From UBA2093 sp044340485 (GTDB lineage Bacteria; Actinomycetota; Acidimicrobiia; Acidimicrobiales; Ilumatobacteraceae): a DNA stretch of 61,254 nt. The notes below the pieces were generated by a model that was given only the letters and a program-made list of their open reading frames with translations, made no database searches and was not told the origin of the DNA. The position numbers were made by a program, and so were the translations under genes. Below, in pieces: positions 24,316 through 32,720 of the stretch. The stretch lies in assembly GCA_044340485.1 (NCBI GenBank), contig JBIITN010000010.1, positions 1 to 61,254 on the forward strand, written 5' to 3'. The first letter of the stretch is position 1. Every line of letters begins with the position of its first letter.

Positions 24316-25127
24316 GCCTCAACCACAACTGTTGCCACAAATGTTGTTGGCCCAATAAGCACCGCGGTGCGATTCTCACGATCAATGCGTACGCGTGCAT
24401 CACCGCCATCCATGTGCACCAACACTTCCTCGACACTTCCCGGTACCAGCCCCCACGCAATCGCTGCTTCAGCTCCTGCACACGCACCGGTGCCACATGC
24501 CATGGTGATGCCAGCCCCGCGTTCGTGTACGCGCAACGTGATCGCATGTTGTTCGGGGCCTGGTTCGATGATTTCCAGATTGATCTGTGGCACCTTCAAC
24601 CCCAGCAACTCAAGATCTACTTCACGAACATTTTCGACACCAACCACCGAATGGGGATTCCCCAACGACACATGGCGCACGGGACGATCCGGATGACATT
24701 GCAGTGATGCCCAATTGTCTGGCTCAGGCAACGTATCGACAGATCCCATATGCACTTCTACGTGCAAGGTGTGAAGGTCATGAGATGATTCACCCAACAC
24801 TTCCACTACGCGCACGCCAGCATCGGTAAACACCGAATACTCATGTGGGCCCGCACAACGATCTGCGATGTATGCAGCTTGTGTCAAACACCGAATGCCA
24901 TTTCCGCTCATCTCGGCGCGCGAGCCGTCGGCGTTATACAACTCCATCCCGAGTGTGTGTTCATCTACGCGATCAAGAAGCAACAGGCCATCGGCGCCGA
25001 TACCTGTGCGACGATCACACCACTGCACTGCCAAGTCAGGCCACGGTTGTGCTGGAACTCCTTGGGTGCGGTCAAACACCAGGAAGTCATTTCCCAGACC
25101 GTGGTGTTTTGTCAGTGACCATTTCAT
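24312..25127 (-). CDS. dapF: diaminopimelate epimerase
   Basis: Interconverts LL- and meso-DAP for lysine and peptidoglycan. 271 aa from MKWSLTKHHGLGNDF, the usual N-terminus. The catalytic cysteines are in MSGNGIRCLTQAA and MACGTGACAGAEAA. An in-frame extension upstream would run into miaA and adds no family sequence, so I use the ATG at 25127, 13 bases after the miaA stop. The stop overlaps the hflX GTG. Confidence 0.95.
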   Translation of the reverse strand: MKWSLTKHHGLGNDFLVFDRTQGVPAQPWPDLAVQWCDRRTGIGADGLLLLDRVDEHTLGMELYNADGSRAEMSGNGIRCLTQAAYIADRCAGPHEYSVFTDAGVRVVEVLGESSHDLHTLHVEVHMGSVDTLPEPDNWASLQCHPDRPVRHVSLGNPHSVVGVENVREVDLELLGLKVPQINLEIIEPGPEQHAITLRVHERGAGITMACGTGACAGAEAAIAWGLVPGSVEEVLVHMDGGDARVRIDRENRTAVLIGPTTFVATVVVEA

Positions 25128-25140
25128 AGATACATGCAGA

Positions 25141-26058
25141 CTATGACAAAGAAGCAGTAACGACAGGGGCGACTTTTGGAACAGCGCTATGGGCGTCATC
25201 GTCGATGTCGATCCAGGTGATTCGTGGGTCACGACGAAACCAGCGTTCTTGTCTCACTGCAAATTGACGCGTCCGTAGCACCACCATCTCGATGGCTTCG
25301 TCCAACGTGACCTCGCCGTTGAGGTACGCGATGACTTCTTTATACCCCAACGCCTGTGCAGCTGTTGCAGATAATCCCCCCGGTGCTGCCACCAGTGACT
25401 GCACCTCATCAACGAGCCCGGCCGCCACCATCGCATGCACACGGGTCTCAATACGGCGCCCCAACGCTTCACGAGACCATCGGATGCCAATCATCGTGAT
25501 GTCGGTTGCGGGAAATTGATCAAGACCCGGCCCAAACGAACTAAACGTGGTTCCGCTTCCCCGACACACTTCAAGTGCGCGAATAATGCGTCGTCTGTTA
25601 TTTGGTTCCATCTTCTCGGCTGCACGCGGGTCACGAGATACAAGTTCGCCATACAGTTCCGCTGTGTTGGGGTTGTTCTCTAATTCAATACGAATCTCTG
25701 GCCATTCACCAGGCATCGACAATCCATCAACGATTGCACTCACATACAAACCGGTTCCGCCCACCACAAGTGCCCGCCCACCAATTGCATCAATTTCTGC
25801 AAACGATTTCTGAGCATGTTCAAGATACGCCGCGACAGTGAAACGATCCGTCGGTTCCACGAGATCAATACAGTGGTGCGGCACCCGCTGTTGATCTTCC
25901 ACCGTTGGCTTTGCGGTGCCAATGTCCATGCGTCGATACACCTGCATGGCATCTGCGGCAACGATGTGCACCGGTGTTGCAGAAGAGGACGCAACCTCCA
26001 TTGCCACATCGCTTTTCCCACTGGCCGTGCAACCAAGCACGATGACAGGCGGCAACAT
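25141..26058 (-). CDS. miaA: tRNA dimethylallyltransferase
   Basis: Adds the isopentenyl group to A37 of tRNAs reading UNN codons; MiaB then thiomethylates it, and the two genes are adjacent here. 305 aa. P-loop VIVLGCTASGKSDVA, DAMQVYRRMDIGTAKPT and the LVVGGTGLYVSAIVDGL block are typical. The ATG at 26058 is chosen; a TTG one codon earlier is possible. There are 8 bases to the miaB stop. Confidence 0.95.
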   Translation of the reverse strand: MLPPVIVLGCTASGKSDVAMEVASSSATPVHIVAADAMQVYRRMDIGTAKPTVEDQQRVPHHCIDLVEPTDRFTVAAYLEHAQKSFAEIDAIGGRALVVGGTGLYVSAIVDGLSMPGEWPEIRIELENNPNTAELYGELVSRDPRAAEKMEPNNRRRIIRALEVCRGSGTTFSSFGPGLDQFPATDITMIGIRWSREALGRRIETRVHAMVAAGLVDEVQSLVAAPGGLSATAAQALGYKEVIAYLNGEVTLDEAIEMVVLRTRQFAVRQERWFRRDPRITWIDIDDDAHSAVPKVAPVVTASLS

Positions 26059-26066
26059 CAAATGAT

Positions 26067-27539
26067 CTAGCCCGCACTCACGGGAATGCGGATGCGGTGT
26101 GTTGCCTCACGCGTCACTTCAATGAGAACGCCTTCAAGAAAGTGAGGTGCTCCACGAGTGATTTCCACCAAAGCAAAGGTTCCGGGGCGCAGCGGTGTCT
26201 TTGATGGAAAGTGCACCAACTTGTTTTGGCGCGTCCGACCAGAAAACACGCCTTCGTTTCGTTTGCTCGGTCCTTCGACGACAACTTCTTCGATGCGTCC
26301 AACACGTGCTTGGTGTTTCAACAACGCGCTGCGCTCGACAACTGCACGCAAACGCTCAAAACGCTCGGCAATCACTGCCGGGTCAACAAAGTGATCGACC
26401 ATTTGGGCGGCTTCTGTTCCCTCGCGAGGAGAAAAAATAAACGTGTATGCAGAATCGAAATCTGCTTCTGCCGACACTTCCAGCGTGTGCACAAAATCGT
26501 CTTCTGTTTCACCGGGAAATCCGACGATGATGTCTGTGGTGACAGAGAGATCTGGGATCAACTGTCGTGCTTCGCGCAAGCGTTCGAGATACCGATCTGC
26601 TGTGTAGCCGCGATGCATTAATGCGAGTACACGATCACTTCCCGCCTGCAACGGATAATGCAAGTTTTCACATACCGTAGGTGTTTGCGCCATTGCTTCC
26701 AATACGTCGCGGCGCATGTCTTTGGGGTGAGGACTGGTGTAGCGCACTCGTTCTATCCCGGGCACGGTGCCCACCTCGCAAAGAAGTTGGGCAAACATTG
26801 GACGCGCCTTCACATCTTCACCGGCATGACGAGCAGCGATAGCGAGGTCACGGCCATAACTGTTGACGTTTTGTCCAAGCAGTGTCACTTCAGTGACGCC
26901 CTGTTGTGCAAGTGAACGCACTTCATCAACAATGTCGGCAAAGGGACGACTGATTTCTTTCCCACGCACCGTTGGAACGATGCAAAACGCGCACGTGTTG
27001 TCGCAGCCAATTTGCACCGTCACCCATGCGGTGAAGGTTGTCTCACGACGCACCGGCAACGCACTGGGGAACAATGCGTGATCATCGATGACGGCTTCTT
27101 CAAGAATCTCTGTCACTGGCCCACGTGTACGCGCGATGTCTAACAGATCAGTGGTGCGATGAACGTTGTGTGTTCCCATCACGACGTCGACCCACGGAGC
27201 ACGATCTTGCACGACCGATTTGTCTTTTTGAGACAGACACCCCGCCACCACAATTTGGCGACCCTGGCGTTCGTCTTTCCAGGTCTTTAACCACCCGAGA
27301 GTGCCATACAACTTATTGTCGGCGTTTTCTCGAATACAACAGGTGTTCAGAACCACCACATCGGCATCGTCTTGATGTTCAACGCGACCGTATCCATCGG
27401 CTTCCAAAAGACCCGAGATGCGCTCAGAATCGTGTTCGTTCATCTGGCACCCGAAGGTGTGCACGATGTACCGAGGCACGCCCTCAGACAGCCCCGTACC
27501 CGTTTCCTGATGATCGCCCTGAGGGGATGTGGTACTCAC
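26067..27539 (-). CDS. miaB: tRNA-2-methylthio-N6-dimethylallyladenosine synthase
   Basis: Radical-SAM methylthiotransferase acting on i6A37. 490 aa. The N-terminal MTTase domain has VHTFGCQMNEHDSERI and VVLNTCCIRENADNK; the radical SAM cluster is CDNTCAFCIVP with GKEISRPFADIVDEV after it; the C-terminal TRAM domain covers about 400-480 (VVVEGPSKRNEGVFSGRTRQ). The GTG start at 27539 has GAGGGG a few bases upstream. First gene of the miaB-miaA-dapF-hflX-dapC unit. Confidence 0.95.
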   Translation of the reverse strand: MSTTSPQGDHQETGTGLSEGVPRYIVHTFGCQMNEHDSERISGLLEADGYGRVEHQDDADVVVLNTCCIRENADNKLYGTLGWLKTWKDERQGRQIVVAGCLSQKDKSVVQDRAPWVDVVMGTHNVHRTTDLLDIARTRGPVTEILEEAVIDDHALFPSALPVRRETTFTAWVTVQIGCDNTCAFCIVPTVRGKEISRPFADIVDEVRSLAQQGVTEVTLLGQNVNSYGRDLAIAARHAGEDVKARPMFAQLLCEVGTVPGIERVRYTSPHPKDMRRDVLEAMAQTPTVCENLHYPLQAGSDRVLALMHRGYTADRYLERLREARQLIPDLSVTTDIIVGFPGETEDDFVHTLEVSAEADFDSAYTFIFSPREGTEAAQMVDHFVDPAVIAERFERLRAVVERSALLKHQARVGRIEEVVVEGPSKRNEGVFSGRTRQNKLVHFPSKTPLRPGTFALVEITRGAPHFLEGVLIEVTREATHRIRIPVSAG

Positions 27540-27571
27540 AATCCCCTCAGGCTATCTAGGACGTAACAGCG

Positions 27572-29080
27572 TTACGGCGTGGTGACGCCGGACGCAACAT
27601 AAGCCCACTTACCGCTCTTCTTCGACTGCACCATGACGGAGAGGGACTGTTTCGAGCCGTTCTTTATTGCAATGGTTGCTGTTACCGACTGCGACTTCTT
27701 CGCGATGTTTACGGTCTTAACGTTCCGACCAGATGTTCCGTACTTTGAACTGATGGATCGGACAACTATCCGACACGTAGACCGCTTACATGTCCTTGCT
27801 TTCGCAGTTACGGTCAATGTCATTGATTTCCCAACATTCTTTCGTTGGATCTTCACAGTTGTGCGAGTCTTTACCTTGAACGAAGCGGGTGCGACTGCAT
27901 TGGCCATTGTTTGAACACCCGATGAGGCAGCAGCTGCTGCAAATCGAATTTCAGGAATGGTGACTAACCAGCCATCAGTTCCTTGCGACGCTGCAGTCCA
28001 GCGTGTCCATGTAGGCGTTCCTGAGCTCCCGCCATCGGTTCTCTGTAACGCAAGCGCTGCCGATGCAAATTCAGTCGTCGCAGCTACTTCGGGAGTTGCA
28101 CCGAAGAAATTCAATATGGCTGCATCGCTAAGAACGGCAGTCATCTGCGACACATTTTGCGTGCCATCACTCCATGTAAGTGGCGCCGAGACGCCATACG
28201 TCAACTGTGGTGGTACACCCGGTTGTGAAGGCACTGTTAATAGCGATCCCATGTATGAACGACTACTTGCGAACAAGGCCCCCGTAAAGATCGGGTCATT
28301 TGTTGTGTCCAGACTCAAGACCAAATTAGCGGACAATGCTTCATGGGTGTTTTGTGTGTACTGACAAGCTTCGACTGGAACTTGACTACATCCAACTTGT
28401 TGTCCCCCGGATATAACAATCGGTTGATACGTCGGCTTCAATCGAATACGTAAAGTGGCGTTTTCTTGACCAAGATTTGCCGTATTCCAGTATGTAGGAA
28501 TACCGTTCGCCCACGTCCAACGCAGAGTCTTACCTAACGTGTTGAGATTCAACGTGATGTCAAATTCGGTGTTCTCGTTGACCGCAGTAAGTAACTGTGT
28601 ACTACCAGTATTCGCAAAGTCGTACCCTAATTGACCGATTGGATTCTGAGCGGTTGGCGAGAGTGTCTGAAATCCAACAGATACACCGATCCTGTTCGGT
28701 GTGCTGTAACAAACGCCTTGTGTGGGTTGCTGACCCGTACGACATAAGTTAAATGGAGCAATTGCTACCGCAACTCGACCGACAGGAACGTTTAGATCAG
28801 CAGTCGGTTTACCATCCGTGATGATGTCAGTTGAAACTCCATTGTTGATTACCGAAAGTTTTGTGACGTAAGGTCGCGACGCCAAGCCACCCTGCATATT
28901 GGTCCAATTCCCTACATTGGGATCCGTCGAGTTATCCAATGAAGATTGGTCTGGCATTCCCGTATCAGGCGGTGATGCCGCTTGAACTGTAAGTACGTCT
29001 GCGTTATTAAGTGGTGACAGTGGCGTCACCATGAGTCCCAACGCAGCAACCACCGCGATGACCTTGCCCCCGAATTTCAT
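27572..29080 (-). CDS. large secreted protein of unknown function
   Basis: 502 aa, not recognised. The N-terminus (MKFGGKVIAVVAALGLMVTP, then a likely signal-peptidase site near VQAASP) marks export. The middle part is rich in Thr/Asn/Gln with four cysteines that could form disulfides (LCRTGQ, GVCYST, VGCSQV, EACQYT). The last 100 residues form a Lys/Arg/Ser/Thr-rich beta-type segment (FKVKTRTTVKIQRKN, KRSTCRIVV) like wall-associated repeats. Base composition looks more AT-rich than its neighbours. The ATG at 29080 has GGGGG about 4 bases upstream. It occupies the place between recA and miaB where many actinobacteria have recX. Confidence 0.75.
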   Translation of the reverse strand: MKFGGKVIAVVAALGLMVTPLSPLNNADVLTVQAASPPDTGMPDQSSLDNSTDPNVGNWTNMQGGLASRPYVTKLSVINNGVSTDIITDGKPTADLNVPVGRVAVAIAPFNLCRTGQQPTQGVCYSTPNRIGVSVGFQTLSPTAQNPIGQLGYDFANTGSTQLLTAVNENTEFDITLNLNTLGKTLRWTWANGIPTYWNTANLGQENATLRIRLKPTYQPIVISGGQQVGCSQVPVEACQYTQNTHEALSANLVLSLDTTNDPIFTGALFASSRSYMGSLLTVPSQPGVPPQLTYGVSAPLTWSDGTQNVSQMTAVLSDAAILNFFGATPEVAATTEFASAALALQRTDGGSSGTPTWTRWTAASQGTDGWLVTIPEIRFAAAAASSGVQTMANAVAPASFKVKTRTTVKIQRKNVGKSMTLTVTAKARTCKRSTCRIVVRSISSKYGTSGRNVKTVNIAKKSQSVTATIAIKNGSKQSLSVMVQSKKSGKWAYVASGVTTP

Positions 29081-29107
29081 CGGTCCCCCATCTTTTCCGT
29101 GGTGAGG

Positions 29108-29129
29108 CATTCGAGCGAATTCTCGAATG
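29108..29129. promoter_or_regulatory. perfect inverted repeat upstream of the secreted-protein gene
   Basis: CATTCGAG (29108-29115) and CTCGAATG (29122-29129) are perfect 8-base arms around CGAATT. It lies 28-49 bases upstream of the ATG at 29080, on the promoter side, so an operator is more likely than a terminator. Confidence 0.4.
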
Positions 29130-29151
29130 AATCCGAATGCGAATTTAACCT

Positions 29152-29185
29152 AAGAGCCGGACCTATATGAACAGGTCCGGCTCTT
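29152..29185 (-). terminator. recA terminator
   Basis: AAGAGCCGGACCT (29152-29164) and AGGTCCGGCTCTT (29173-29185) form a perfect 13-base stem with an 8-base loop, 60 bases after the recA stop. A T/A-rich stretch follows on the minus strand. Confidence 0.8.
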
Positions 29186-29244
29186 TACGAGGTTCTCAAG
29201 TGGAGAGATTATGGAAAACTTATACAGGCAATTTGCCCGAGGAG

Positions 29245-30300
29245 CTAGTCGAGTTCGATGGGCTCTTCATCGGCTTCGGAGAACTCTTCTGCCTCCACCA
29301 CGCCATTGAGCCCTGCCTTATCGCGGATCTTCTCGGCAATCTCCATCATGATTTCTGGATGTGCCGTGAGGAAGTTCTTTGAGTTTTCACGACCTTGACC
29401 GAGCTGCTCACCTTCGTAGGTGAACCATGCACCTGATTTCTTGGCAATTTCCATTTCAACCGCCAAATCAAGAAGTGCACCTTCACGGCTGATGCCCTTG
29501 CCGTACATGATGTCGAACTCGGCCTGACGGAATGGTGGTGACACTTTGTTCTTCACCACTTTCACGCGGGTGCGTGCACCCACGACTTCCGCTCCGTCTT
29601 TGATGGATTCAATACGACGAATGTCGAGACGCACCGACGAGTAGAACTTGAGTGCGCGACCACCGGGTGTTGTTTCCGGTGAACCGAACATGACACCAAT
29701 TTTTTCGCGCAGCTGGTTGATGAAAATACAAATTGTCTTTGATTTGTTGAGGTTTGCAGTGATCTTGCGCAACGCTTGGCTCATCAGACGTGCTTGAAGT
29801 CCCATGTGGCTATCGCCCATGTCGCCTTCAATTTCAGCACGTGGGGTTAGTGCAGCAACAGAGTCGATAACAATAACATCGAGCGCGCCTGAGCGAATCA
29901 ACATGTCGGCAATTTCGAGTGCTTGTTCACCGGTGTCAGGTTGTGAGATCAGAAGTTGATCAATGTCAACTCCGATTGCCTTTGCATAGACGGGGTCCAT
30001 TGCATGCTCGGCGTCGATGTAGGCACAGATGCCACCGTTTCGTTGTGCTTCAGCAACAACGTGCATTGCCAAGGTTGATTTACCTGATGACTCGGGGCCA
30101 TAGATCTCAACGACGCGACCACGTGGCAAACCGCCAACACCAAGCGCTAAGTCGAGGGGCAACGCACCGGTGGGCACCGACTCGATTGCCATCGAACCCT
30201 TTTCGCCCATCCGCATGATGGAGCCTTTGCCATATTGCTTGTCGATCTGGCTGAGTGCCGCATCGAGGGCTTTGTCGCGTTCTGGAGTCATTCCGGTCAT
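29245..30300 (-). CDS. recA: recombinase RecA
   Basis: 351 aa. Strand exchange and co-protease for LexA. Walker A GPESSGKSTLAMH, ALDVIVIDSVAAL as Walker B, INQLREKIGVMFGSPETTPGG as the L2 region, no intein. The acidic C-terminus (EADEEPIELD) is normal. The ATG at 30300 (MTGMTPERDK) has GAAAGG 9 bases upstream; longer in-frame readings pass through the SOS box. Transcribed from an SOS-controlled promoter at 30331-30359. Confidence 0.97.
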   Translation of the reverse strand: MTGMTPERDKALDAALSQIDKQYGKGSIMRMGEKGSMAIESVPTGALPLDLALGVGGLPRGRVVEIYGPESSGKSTLAMHVVAEAQRNGGICAYIDAEHAMDPVYAKAIGVDIDQLLISQPDTGEQALEIADMLIRSGALDVIVIDSVAALTPRAEIEGDMGDSHMGLQARLMSQALRKITANLNKSKTICIFINQLREKIGVMFGSPETTPGGRALKFYSSVRLDIRRIESIKDGAEVVGARTRVKVVKNKVSPPFRQAEFDIMYGKGISREGALLDLAVEMEIAKKSGAWFTYEGEQLGQGRENSKNFLTAHPEIMMEIAEKIRDKAGLNGVVEAEEFSEADEEPIELD

Positions 30301-30330
30301 GTTGATGTGCCTTTCACTGAGGTTGAGTTG

Positions 30331-30359
30331 ACTGTACTTACGAACAGATGTTCGGTCAA
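30331..30359 (-). promoter_or_regulatory. recA promoter with LexA box in the spacer
   Basis: On the minus strand TTGACC (30359-30354), 17-base spacer, TACAGT (30336-30331). The SOS box CGAACATCTGTTCG (30341-30354 read on the minus strand) fills the spacer and overlaps the last base of the -35, so LexA would block polymerase directly. 30 bases of leader precede the ATG. Confidence 0.85.
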
Positions 30360-30524
30360 GCATTTCCGCCAAATTCATCTGTCTGGTCAGCTATCTGCTG
30401 GTCGTACAGACCTCTCGGCGGGCGCAGAGCCAATGTGGGGCTGGAGTGGATCACCGTGGCACCGCGCAAACGCACCATAGACAGGGGGTGTCTCAGTGAA
30501 GAAGAAGCCCGATGGACCGACGCC

Positions 30525-30911
30525 TCAAACGTTCGACTGGGACTCAAGCCATCGCGCAGCGTCGGCCAACTCTTCGGGCTCAGGTTCATTCATGAATAAG
30601 TACACACCAAACCACACCGTGTATGTGAGTGGATACGTGAAGATCGGAACAAACACCGCAAGAGCTGCAGCCACGATGAGAAGCGGGACAAGTTCAACCC
30701 CAAATACAAGCGACAACACCATCCACAAGATGATGGGTCCGAAGGTGAGGAACACACCCATGGCGGCCGCACCTAGTTCGAACCCCTCCAAGTTGCGTTG
30801 CCAACTCAAGCCACATGTGTTGCAACGCTCACCTTTTTTGAAAAAGCCGGTGAAAAATGCGCGCTTGCCTCCGCACCATGCGCAACGTTTGAAAAGACCA
30901 CGAAAAATCAT
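30525..30911 (-). CDS. DUF983-type zinc-ribbon membrane protein
   Basis: About 128 aa. The N-terminal zinc ribbon CAWCGGKRAF through GERCNTCGLSW precedes two hydrophobic helices (MGVFLTFGPIILWMVLSLVFG and LLIVAAALAVFVPIFTYPL), the layout of DUF983 proteins, function unknown. ATG 30911 (MIFRGLFKRC) has AGGG about 9 bases upstream; an alternative ATG at 30938 would add nine residues. It follows the aminotransferase gene closely, so it is likely co-transcribed. The 30361-30524 stretch after it has no evident gene. Confidence 0.75.
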   Translation of the reverse strand: MIFRGLFKRCAWCGGKRAFFTGFFKKGERCNTCGLSWQRNLEGFELGAAAMGVFLTFGPIILWMVLSLVFGVELVPLLIVAAALAVFVPIFTYPLTYTVWFGVYLFMNEPEPEELADAARWLESQSNV

Positions 30912-30951
30912 TGTGACCAACCCTGGCCGTGGATGCATGAGAATGGATTTT

Positions 30952-32319
30952 TCAGTGTGTGAGTTCATCAACGAATTCTCCGAAGACGCGAGCATATCGC
31001 ATCGCATCATCTTCAGAGTGCATCACAGAGATCAACCACTGCTCATCTAAACCTGGTGGCAACAAAATGCCTCGGTTAATACCGTGCATCCATTGCGCAA
31101 ACGCCAAGTCAAAATCTGTTGCTTTGTAATCGCGGTAGTTGCGAATTTGTTCGCGCGCCCATGTCACGCAACCTTTTGCACCAAATGACACCGTGTGTGC
31201 GGGTAGGCCCGCATTTTCAATGATGTCGGCGCACGCTTTCACCAGCATGTCGTTGCGCTCCACCACCTCGGCAGTGACTTCCGGTGTACATACATCTGCA
31301 AGCACCGCTTTTGTTGCAGCCATGCAGAGAGGGTTGCCGTTGTATGTACCAAGGTGCAACACACGACCCGCCGTAATCTGATCCATCAACTCTTGCGTGC
31401 CACCAAATGCGCCAATGGGTAAACCACCACCGATGCTCTTTGCAAGACACACGAGGTCAGGTTGCACACCGAGTACACCCGTTGCGCCACCCCAGCCAGC
31501 GGTAATGCCTGTTTTTACTTCATCGAAAATCAACTTGGTTCCGTAGCGATTCGTGATCTCTCGTACCGCTTCGAGGTAGCCAGGTTGCGGCAAACAGATG
31601 CCGATGTTTTCCATGACGGGTTCAACAATGAACGCCGCGACGTCACCATTTTTCAATGCACGCTCTAATGCTTCGGCATCGTTGTATGGAATAACGATTG
31701 TGTCCGCCAACACCGACGCAGTGATGCCCGCTGTTTGCGGATAGGCAATGGGATTATCGGCAGGGCCAGCTTGGTCGACCGGTGGCTTCATTGAGATCAT
31801 CACTTCATCGTGATGACCGTGGTATCCGCCCTCTACTTTTACAATCTTGTCGCGCCCGGTGATGCCACGTGCGACACGAATTGCATCCATCGTTGCTTCA
31901 GTACCAGAGTTTGTAAAACGCCACATCGGCAAGTTGTAACGCGCCGCCAAAAGTTCGGCAACTTCCGCGTTTGCTTCACATGGTGTGACAAACAATGTTC
32001 CGTTATCTAATTGCTGTTCGATTGCCGTTCGGACAATTGGATGAAGGTGGCCAGCAAACAACGCACCAAAACCCATGTCGTAGTCGGTGTAGCGATTGCC
32101 ATCAACGTCTTCCATCCACGACCCTTGCGCACGACGCACCACAATCGGATGCGGGTCGTATGCCTGGAAACTGGACGGGACTCCAAGTGGGAGCACTTTT
32201 CGCGCTCGCTCCGTCGCCACCTGCGAACCTTTGGTTCGCTCTTTGTAGGTCTGCAACTCTCGTTGCGTTATCAATTTGGCTTTTTCTGCCAGATGATGCG
32301 TCGTTGTAGTCGCCGCCAT
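30952..32319 (-). CDS. class III aminotransferase, glutamate-1-semialdehyde aminomutase-like
   Basis: 455 aa. The PLP lysine lies further on in LVCLAKSIGGGLPIGAFGG, the GSA-aminomutase signature; LIFDEVKTG gives the PLP-binding aspartate; FTNSGTEATMDAIRVARG and EGGYHGHHDEV are typical of HemL-like enzymes. No other heme genes are adjacent, so it could be hemL or one of the actinobacterial HemL paralogues acting on another amine. The ATG at 32319 has GGAG about 10 bases upstream; a TTG nine bases earlier is too close to that site. Confidence 0.85.
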   Translation of the reverse strand: MAATTTTHHLAEKAKLITQRELQTYKERTKGSQVATERARKVLPLGVPSSFQAYDPHPIVVRRAQGSWMEDVDGNRYTDYDMGFGALFAGHLHPIVRTAIEQQLDNGTLFVTPCEANAEVAELLAARYNLPMWRFTNSGTEATMDAIRVARGITGRDKIVKVEGGYHGHHDEVMISMKPPVDQAGPADNPIAYPQTAGITASVLADTIVIPYNDAEALERALKNGDVAAFIVEPVMENIGICLPQPGYLEAVREITNRYGTKLIFDEVKTGITAGWGGATGVLGVQPDLVCLAKSIGGGLPIGAFGGTQELMDQITAGRVLHLGTYNGNPLCMAATKAVLADVCTPEVTAEVVERNDMLVKACADIIENAGLPAHTVSFGAKGCVTWAREQIRNYRDYKATDFDLAFAQWMHGINRGILLPPGLDEQWLISVMHSEDDAMRYARVFGEFVDELTH

Positions 32320-32419
32320 CGTTATCAACTCCGTATACCGGTTTAACCACAGGTTATCGCACTAATCAAAATGCGAGTTGGTTCACACTCAATGCTGTGG
32401 CAAAATGTCTTTTCCACAT

Positions 32420-32495
32420 GGTGGTCGTAGCTCAGCCTGGTTAGAGCGTCAGGTTGTGGCCCTGAAGGCCGGGGGTTCAAGTCCCCTCGATCACC
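32420..32495 (+). tRNA. tRNA-His (GTG)
   Basis: Acceptor GTGGTCG (32421-32427) pairs with CGATCAC (32488-32494). The anticodon loop contains GTG, the T arm is GGGGGTTCAAGTCCCC. A G at 32420 opposite the discriminator C at 32495 gives the G-1:C73 pair specific to tRNA-His. CCA follows at 32496-32498. Confidence 0.95.
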
Positions 32496-32501
32496 CCACT
32501 A

Positions 32502-32554
32502 CGCGGTGGCTCTGTGTCTGAACTAATCAGCACAGAGTCACCGCGTTTTGTTTT
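32502..32554 (+). terminator. terminator after tRNA-His
   Basis: CGCGGTGGCTCTGTG (32502-32516) pairs with CACAGAGTCACCGCG (32531-32545) with one mismatch, followed by TTTTGTTTT. A strong Rho-independent terminator. Confidence 0.85.
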
Positions 32555-32611
32555 ATCAACACAGCACTTCTTGGGAATAGCGATGCGCACCCTAGACTGC
32601 TTTACGCACAT

Positions 32612-32687
32612 GCGCCTTTAGCTCAGTTGGTAGAGCAACGGACTCTTAATCCGCAGGTCCTGGGTTCGAGCCCCAGAGGGCGCACCA
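32612..32687 (+). tRNA. tRNA-Lys (CTT)
   Basis: Acceptor GCGCCTT pairs with AGGGCGC (32677-32683) with one G-T pair; the anticodon CTT is in GGACTCTTAATCC; T arm CTGGGTTCGAGCCCCAG. Discriminator A and an encoded CCA (32685-32687) follow. Confidence 0.96.
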
Positions 32688-32720
32688 TTTCGCCTACTTT
32701 TCTCTGATTTATTCAAAGAA

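Noticed and set aside
30496..31050. Plus-strand frame of 184 codons starting MKKKPDGPTP with an upstream AGGGGG
   Set aside because: It runs antisense through the DUF983 gene, whose zinc ribbon and helices are clearly coding, and into the aminotransferase gene.
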